From the NCBI RefSeq assembly GCF_051622035.1, contig NC_135360.1:7864001-7928000 (forward strand): DNA of 64,000 nt, read 5' to 3'. This document shows positions 59,641 through 64,000 of the stretch, in pieces. Each line of letters starts with the position of its first letter. Within the stretch, counting starts at the first letter, position 1. The position numbers and the translations under genes were made by a program. The notes beneath the pieces are model-generated. The model worked only from the letters and a program-made list of their open reading frames with translations. It was not told the DNA's origin and did not search any database. This DNA comes from Arctopsyche grandis (lineage: Eukaryota > Arthropoda > Insecta > Trichoptera > Hydropsychidae).

Positions 59641-60722
59641 TTAAAAATCGCGTAAAGGGATAGGCGGTACTTTTGAATAAGTTTTGCATGAGGGCCTCAC
59701 ACTGCTCTCAGTGTGAGTTTTCATATGAACAAAAAGTTCAGATTTGTAAACGAATGGTTGGAAGCAAATGTCGCATTTTACTTTGTTGTGAGTTAGCAAA
59801 TGTCTCGCGAGGGAATATCTTTTAGTAAATGATTTTAAACAAACATCACACTCGTGCAGTTTTACCCCAGTGTGAATTACCAAATGTGTCTCAAGGATGC
59901 GTTTTTGAGCAAATGATTGGAAACAAATATCACATGAATATGGCTTTTCCCCCGTATGAGATCTTTTATGTGTTGTAAGGGAAGATTTTTGTGTGAATAA
60001 CTTTAAACAAATTTCACATTGATGTGGTTTTTCCCCGGTGTGACTGTTTTTATGGAGAATGAGTGAAGATTTGTAAGTAAATGACTTTGAACAAGTGTCA
60101 CATTTGTACAGTTTTACCCCAGTGTGAGTTATAAAATGTCTCACAAGTGAATATTTCTTAGGAAATGATTTTGAACAGATATCACATGTGTGTGGCTTTT
60201 CTTCAGTGTGGGATCTCATATGTTTCACTAGTTTAAATTTAAGAGTAAATGTTTTTGAACAAATTTCACATTTGAATGCTGAGTGCGATTCCCATTCATT
60301 TACCTCGTCATTGACAGGGGAATTACAAACGTTTGCTGGAGAATCATTACTTGACTCGTCCTCCCATATCACATCGTCCAGAAAAACTTCTTCTATTTTG
60401 ATATCCGAATGCTCATTCGACCTTCGTTTCGACGTTTCATCACTTTGAAGACAAACGCTCCGAAAACTGCTCAACATTTCCAGATTTTTAACACATGGAA
60501 GACAAATTCTATCCGGCAATCCGTCATTTTTTTTAACCTGGAAATGAGAAAGGTACGAGACTAAGTATGAGACTGGGGTAAAATGACAACAGGCTCAAAG
60601 TAACTGTAATCGACCTGCAGCCGACAACAGCTCCAAATACGTTGTGCCAGTGGATGAAAATTATCATGGATGGAAACGTGAGATTCGGGGGAAGCAGGAA
60701 ATAGGCAAAGTCTGCACTCCAT
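59641..60722 (-). CDS. ZAD-C2H2 zinc-finger protein, 7 fingers (duplicate)
   Basis: Exons 60722-60615 (ATG at 60722, 36 codons) and 60537-59641, with a 77-bp phase-0 intron (CTGCAG^GTCGAT / ATTTCCAG^GTT). They give 334 residues. The ZAD has C3/C6 (ECRLC) and C48/C51 (ICLPC). An acidic linker almost identical to that of the sister gene follows, then seven C2H2 fingers. Relative to the 9-finger gene, two fingers' worth of sequence between fingers 5 and 8 is missing, and the last linker is shortened (HNKVKCDIC). The frame is intact and substitutions are scattered, so it may be functional with an altered DNA target. Upstream sequence is shared with the sister copy to about 60930, so it probably has the same promoter. 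Confidence 0.9.
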
Positions 60723-60759
60723 AGCGCTAAATCCAAACAGGATAAACGACAACTGTCAA

Positions 60760-60930
60760 AACACGTAGTCTCTTCTTCTTCTTCTTTTTTGAAACTTGGT
60801 CTAAATATTACACATAGTTCACAGCCATAAGTCACAACGACAATATCATTTTTATTTATTTATATAATGGTAACCGAATAAATGAATGCTATACTACAGA
60901 AAACACTGTTATTGAACGACGCAAACTGAA
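60760..60930 (-). promoter_or_regulatory. Shared upstream region of the ZAD gene pair
   Basis: CTTCTTCTTCTTTTTTGAAAC, TTGGTCTAAATATTACACA and AGTTCACAGCCATAAGTCA recur at 56315-56390 upstream of the 9-finger gene, with decaying similarity beyond. The duplication therefore carried about 150-200 bp of 5' flank that probably holds the promoter. Individual elements cannot be assigned. Confidence 0.45.
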
Positions 60931-61202
60931 TACTTGACAAGTGAAAGTACTGAGTACTGTCAAGTTCTCGTTGTGAAAAGCTATGTTCCCTCTAAAGCCC
61001 CGTATTCACCAAGTTGCGACAACTTTACGGCCGCACCCGAACCCATTAAATTACAGCAACAGGGGGGTGTACTCACCAAGCTACTGCAACTGCTCGCTGC
61101 AAAAGTTCGCTCGGTTCGTCAGTTAGCGTAAATCTATCCACAATATAAAACCCTCCTGAACAAAACTGGCGTGTATTCGCTAACAGGGTGTACTCACAGA
61201 GC

Positions 61203-61590
61203 GGTCTCCCTCACGGGACCGAAAGTGAAACACCCGAAAATGCAAATATCGGAAGGCAAAGATCGAAAATCGAATGATTTTAAGTCTAAAGATAAAAAAG
61301 GGTGCATGGTAAACGGTACATACTCACTTAATTTGCGCGAGCAGGATACAACAGGAACAAGAGGAACAGGCTTTTCCTCCCGTATTAATGTGCGCGCGCA
61401 GAATACGGGAAGAAAAGCATGTTCCTCTTGTTCCTATCGTATCCTGCTCGCGCAAATTAAGTGAGTATGTACCGTTTACCATGCACCATTTTTTTTTGAT
61501 CTTTCGATTTAAGATGTTTCGATTTTCGATCTTTGCCTTCCGATATTTGCGTTTTCGGGCGTTTCACTTTCGGTCCCGTGAGGTAGACCC
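61203..61590. mobile_element. Foldback (Mutator-like) element with 10-bp target duplication
   Basis: Two arms of about 190 bp are near-perfect reverse complements. The outer ends are GGTCTCCCTCACGGGACC versus GGTCCCGTGAGGTAGACC; the centre is near 61396. CTCACAGAGC flanks both sides (61193-61202 and 61591-61600). Long TIRs plus a 9-10-bp duplication fit Mutator-like elements. It contains no transposase. The target itself lies in a GTACTCAC-rich repeat-like region (60990-61195). Confidence 0.85.
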
Positions 61591-61662
61591 CTCACAGAGC
61601 TACTGCGATATTTCATTACAAAAGTTCGATCACAGCAAACCTATATGCAATAACACACAAAT

Positions 61663-61830
61663 CCCCAAAATACACAGACACACACACATTTTTTCTAGAT
61701 CATGAAAACGTGACCAGTAATCGATTCTGAGTTCGAATCAGTCAAAATCTCGAGTTGGAATTTTCGCATGATCACAAAACTTCATCTATTGTTACTACGT
61801 ATGTATGTACATAGATAAAGTAAAAATTAA
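61663..61830 (+). repeat. Dispersed repeat (LINE 3'-tail-like), short copy
   Basis: From CCCAAAATACACAGACACAC to ACATAGATAAAGTAAAAA, nearly identical to 43530-43690. Confidence 0.75.
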
Positions 61831-62202
61831 AAATTATGTGATTTTAGATTAAAATTACGATATAAATAATATGATACAATGTAGATATGATACTTACATT
61901 GTAGTGATTTTTTTTTAAGAAAACTATTCAGGAAAAAGGTGTCAATAAATTAAAAGAATGTGAAAGAAATTTTTTGTCATGTATTGATTTTATTTTAATT
62001 TAATTATATACAGACAAAAACACAACATATTCTATCAACTATTTCTTGTATATAACACTTATATTTTATCAACCTATAGTCTTACAAATTCCTCCAATAT
62101 GCTACTGTGGTTAAATATAGTCAAAAAAGGGAACATTATAATGAATATAGATTGTTATTTATTTATCAAATTAAAAACATAAGAAATAAATTTTATTTTA
62201 AA

Positions 62203-63560
62203 TTACGAAATGAATTCTAATTTTCGTTTTTTTGATGTTGCAAATCTGTCCAAGATTTTTTCAGGATCCAGGTTCATATCCCAATGTGTAATAAAGCCAG
62301 ACCTAATAATCTTTCTTTGCTCATTCGATTTCTTAGCCAGGTTTTCAGGCGTCGTAACCCGGAAAAGCTTCTTTCTGCTGAAGCGACACTGATTTAATAA
62401 AATTTGTAACAAAATTTCACAATTAGGATAATACATAAGTCTCTATCACATGTCTTATAAATATCTATTAAACTATTTGCATTATTATTTTCTCGAATAC
62501 ATTTTCTTTTCCACATTGCAACTACAGACATAAAACTTGATTCAGAATTCAAACCCCCCATTCAATCCAGTCAGGAATGATTTGTATTTTATCCATAATT
62601 TAGATAATGACAATTTTAAATCATCATCAGCGTCTATTAAATTTGTTGGTAATAAAATGTGTAACATAAAAGCATTTATTTTGTTCTCGTTAAAACCTGA
62701 TTTTATGTCTGAAATTATCTCATCCAGCATTGGAATAAAAATACTTTTTCGGTAGTAGGTATTCCTCTGACATGGTGCATGAATAATTTGCCCGTTTTGA
62801 TTTTTTTGCAGCAATCCTAGAAATTTCAAGCTCCACCTCTAAATCTTTTGCTAAATTAGAAGTTTTTTCTAATGACATTAATAGCTGAAATTAGATCAAG
62901 TGATTTTTTTTTTAAATAAATTACTTAATATTACTGTTTTGGAAAATATATATGTTATGCATCGAAGTGATACCAAAAATTCAGTCTTTGTAAAACAATT
63001 AATAAAAAGATGAGCTTTTGTGGAAGATACGAAGTTTCAATGTTTTCCAAGCGTTTTTATTATGAAAATAATATTATTTTCAAAATATATCGAAGTGTTA
63101 TGTCTTTCGACCCAGCGAGTATCTCATAAACTCCCTAACTTGTTGCCTAAAACATTTTTTAGAGCAAAATTTATTTTTGCTGATGCATGAAAGAAAGCAA
63201 TGATTTCTTTCATTACTCCAAAAGAATTTCGAGCACATTGTATCCCTACACATTTGGATAATAAAAGATTAAATGCGTGGTTGAAACAGGGTATTCTGCA
63301 TGCATGTGGAGCAATTTTTGAATTTGAGTTACAGCACTTCGCAACTCGGACATCATGAAATTACATATGTCGGTACAAATTCCAACACAATCACATGTAC
63401 ATATGTATTTATTTTATTTTTTTGCAAAATTTCCTAATTTTACACCATCAATATTAGGTTCATATGTTGAATTAAAATCTGCACCATTATTCATCTCATG
63501 TAAATCAATAAAATCCTCTCTGATTTCATTCTTATGAACATAACGAATTATCACACTTAT
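62203..63560 (-). pseudogene. Decayed hAT transposase (ZMYM1 / DUF4371-like)
   Basis: Minus-strand pieces in transposase order: QISVIIRYVHKNEIREDF (about 63590-63530), SELRSAVTQIQKLLHMHA (about 63350-63297, the GASVMSG...VQ..I region), TYYRKSIFIPMLDEIISDI (about 62767-62710), YPNCEILLQILL (about 62433-62398) and DPEKILDRFATSKKRKLEF (about 62265-62209). This spans most of the catalytic core and the C-terminal dimerisation domain, but frames change and stops occur. A SINE cuts its N-terminal side at 63570. It is a different copy from the 47-kb element, and its termini were not identified. Confidence 0.75.
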
Positions 63561-63569
63561 TTGGGATAT

Positions 63570-64000
63570 TTTTTTTTTACATACATACATACATATATAC
63601 AAATATACCAGGAAGGCTTAACAGGTAAACCCCAAATGCGCCTTCCTGGTCCACATAATTATTACATAGATACATGTAAATCTAAACAATATCTGACATC
63701 TATGGTCAGATATTACAAACATCGTATTAATACGATAAATAACGATGAATAACTTTCATGTAGCAATACGAATTTTATATTCGATAAACAACCACAGAGA
63801 CATCTATGGTGAGCAATATGGCGAAACCTAAGATATAACAATAACTAAAGGTTCGCAACAGAAAATTGGGAAGGAAACGCCAATTTTACAGGAATCGTTT
63901 CAATGAAAATCAGAAAAATTGGCAAATTCCGATAAGAAACGATCGACCTCGACAAACCAAGGTCTGGCCAACAGCGAGACTTAGCGGGAATCGAACTCGT
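63570..64000 (-). mobile_element. SINE, truncated by the window edge
   Basis: Tail hairpin at 63607-63650, duplicated CACAGAGACATCTATGGT-type body, and middle block ATTGGCAAATTCCGATAAG at 63918-63936. The head begins with GGGAATCGAACTCG at the last bases (minus-strand B box CGAGTTCGATTCCC). Inserted into the decayed hAT. Confidence 0.85.

Overview
This is a eukaryotic, AT-rich, intron-bearing window, almost certainly from an insect. The best evidence is a pair of ZAD-C2H2 zinc-finger genes (a transcription-factor class expanded in insects), short 70-77 bp introns with GT..AG ends, MADF/BESS-type coding sequence and arthropod-like transposons. The order of insect cannot be decided from sequence alone. 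There are no operons, CRISPR arrays, rRNA genes or intact tRNA genes.

Layout. About 0.8-12.3 kb: a plus-strand gene whose last two coding exons (9342-9995 and 11080-11454) are clear. A CpG-rich stretch near 0.8-1.4 kb could be its promoter. Its last intron contains a solo LTR with a 4-bp target duplication. About 12.3-33 kb: a gene-poor desert with at least six unrelated local tandem-repeat arrays (the best has an exact 260-bp period), plus degenerate minus-strand coding remnants, one resembling an AIFM3-type oxidoreductase. About 33-43.7 kb: a repeat-rich belt of tRNA-headed SINEs, LINE ends and a repeat carrying periodic CCGGAAGT boxes, with one 59-codon ORF at 33.6 kb. About 43.8-51.1 kb: a second plus-strand gene (coding exons 45479-49128, with further exons at 50924-51068). 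It is a distant paralogue of the first: both encode C-x5-C-x-C-x2-C-x6-C around a shared CRCxDCQ core. Its large intron holds a SINE, a GC-rich 14-bp minisatellite and a 1031-bp hAT element with a perfect 8-bp target duplication. About 52-64 kb: nested DNA transposons (a TTA-flanked Harbinger-like MITE inside another TIR element, a TTAA-flanked piggyBac-like MITE, decayed Harbinger transposase next to a BESS-motif exon, a foldback element with a 10-bp target duplication, a decayed hAT) and a duplicated ZAD-zinc-finger locus: two minus-strand genes of 9 and 7 fingers plus an inverted broken fragment.

The real genes appear to be two members of an unrecognised cysteine-motif family and two ZAD-C2H2 regulators. 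Most of the rest is mobile-element debris. All recognisable SINE copies lie on the minus strand. The most novel item is the cysteine-motif paralogue pair; the best resolved structural items are the transposons whose boundaries and target duplications can be read directly.
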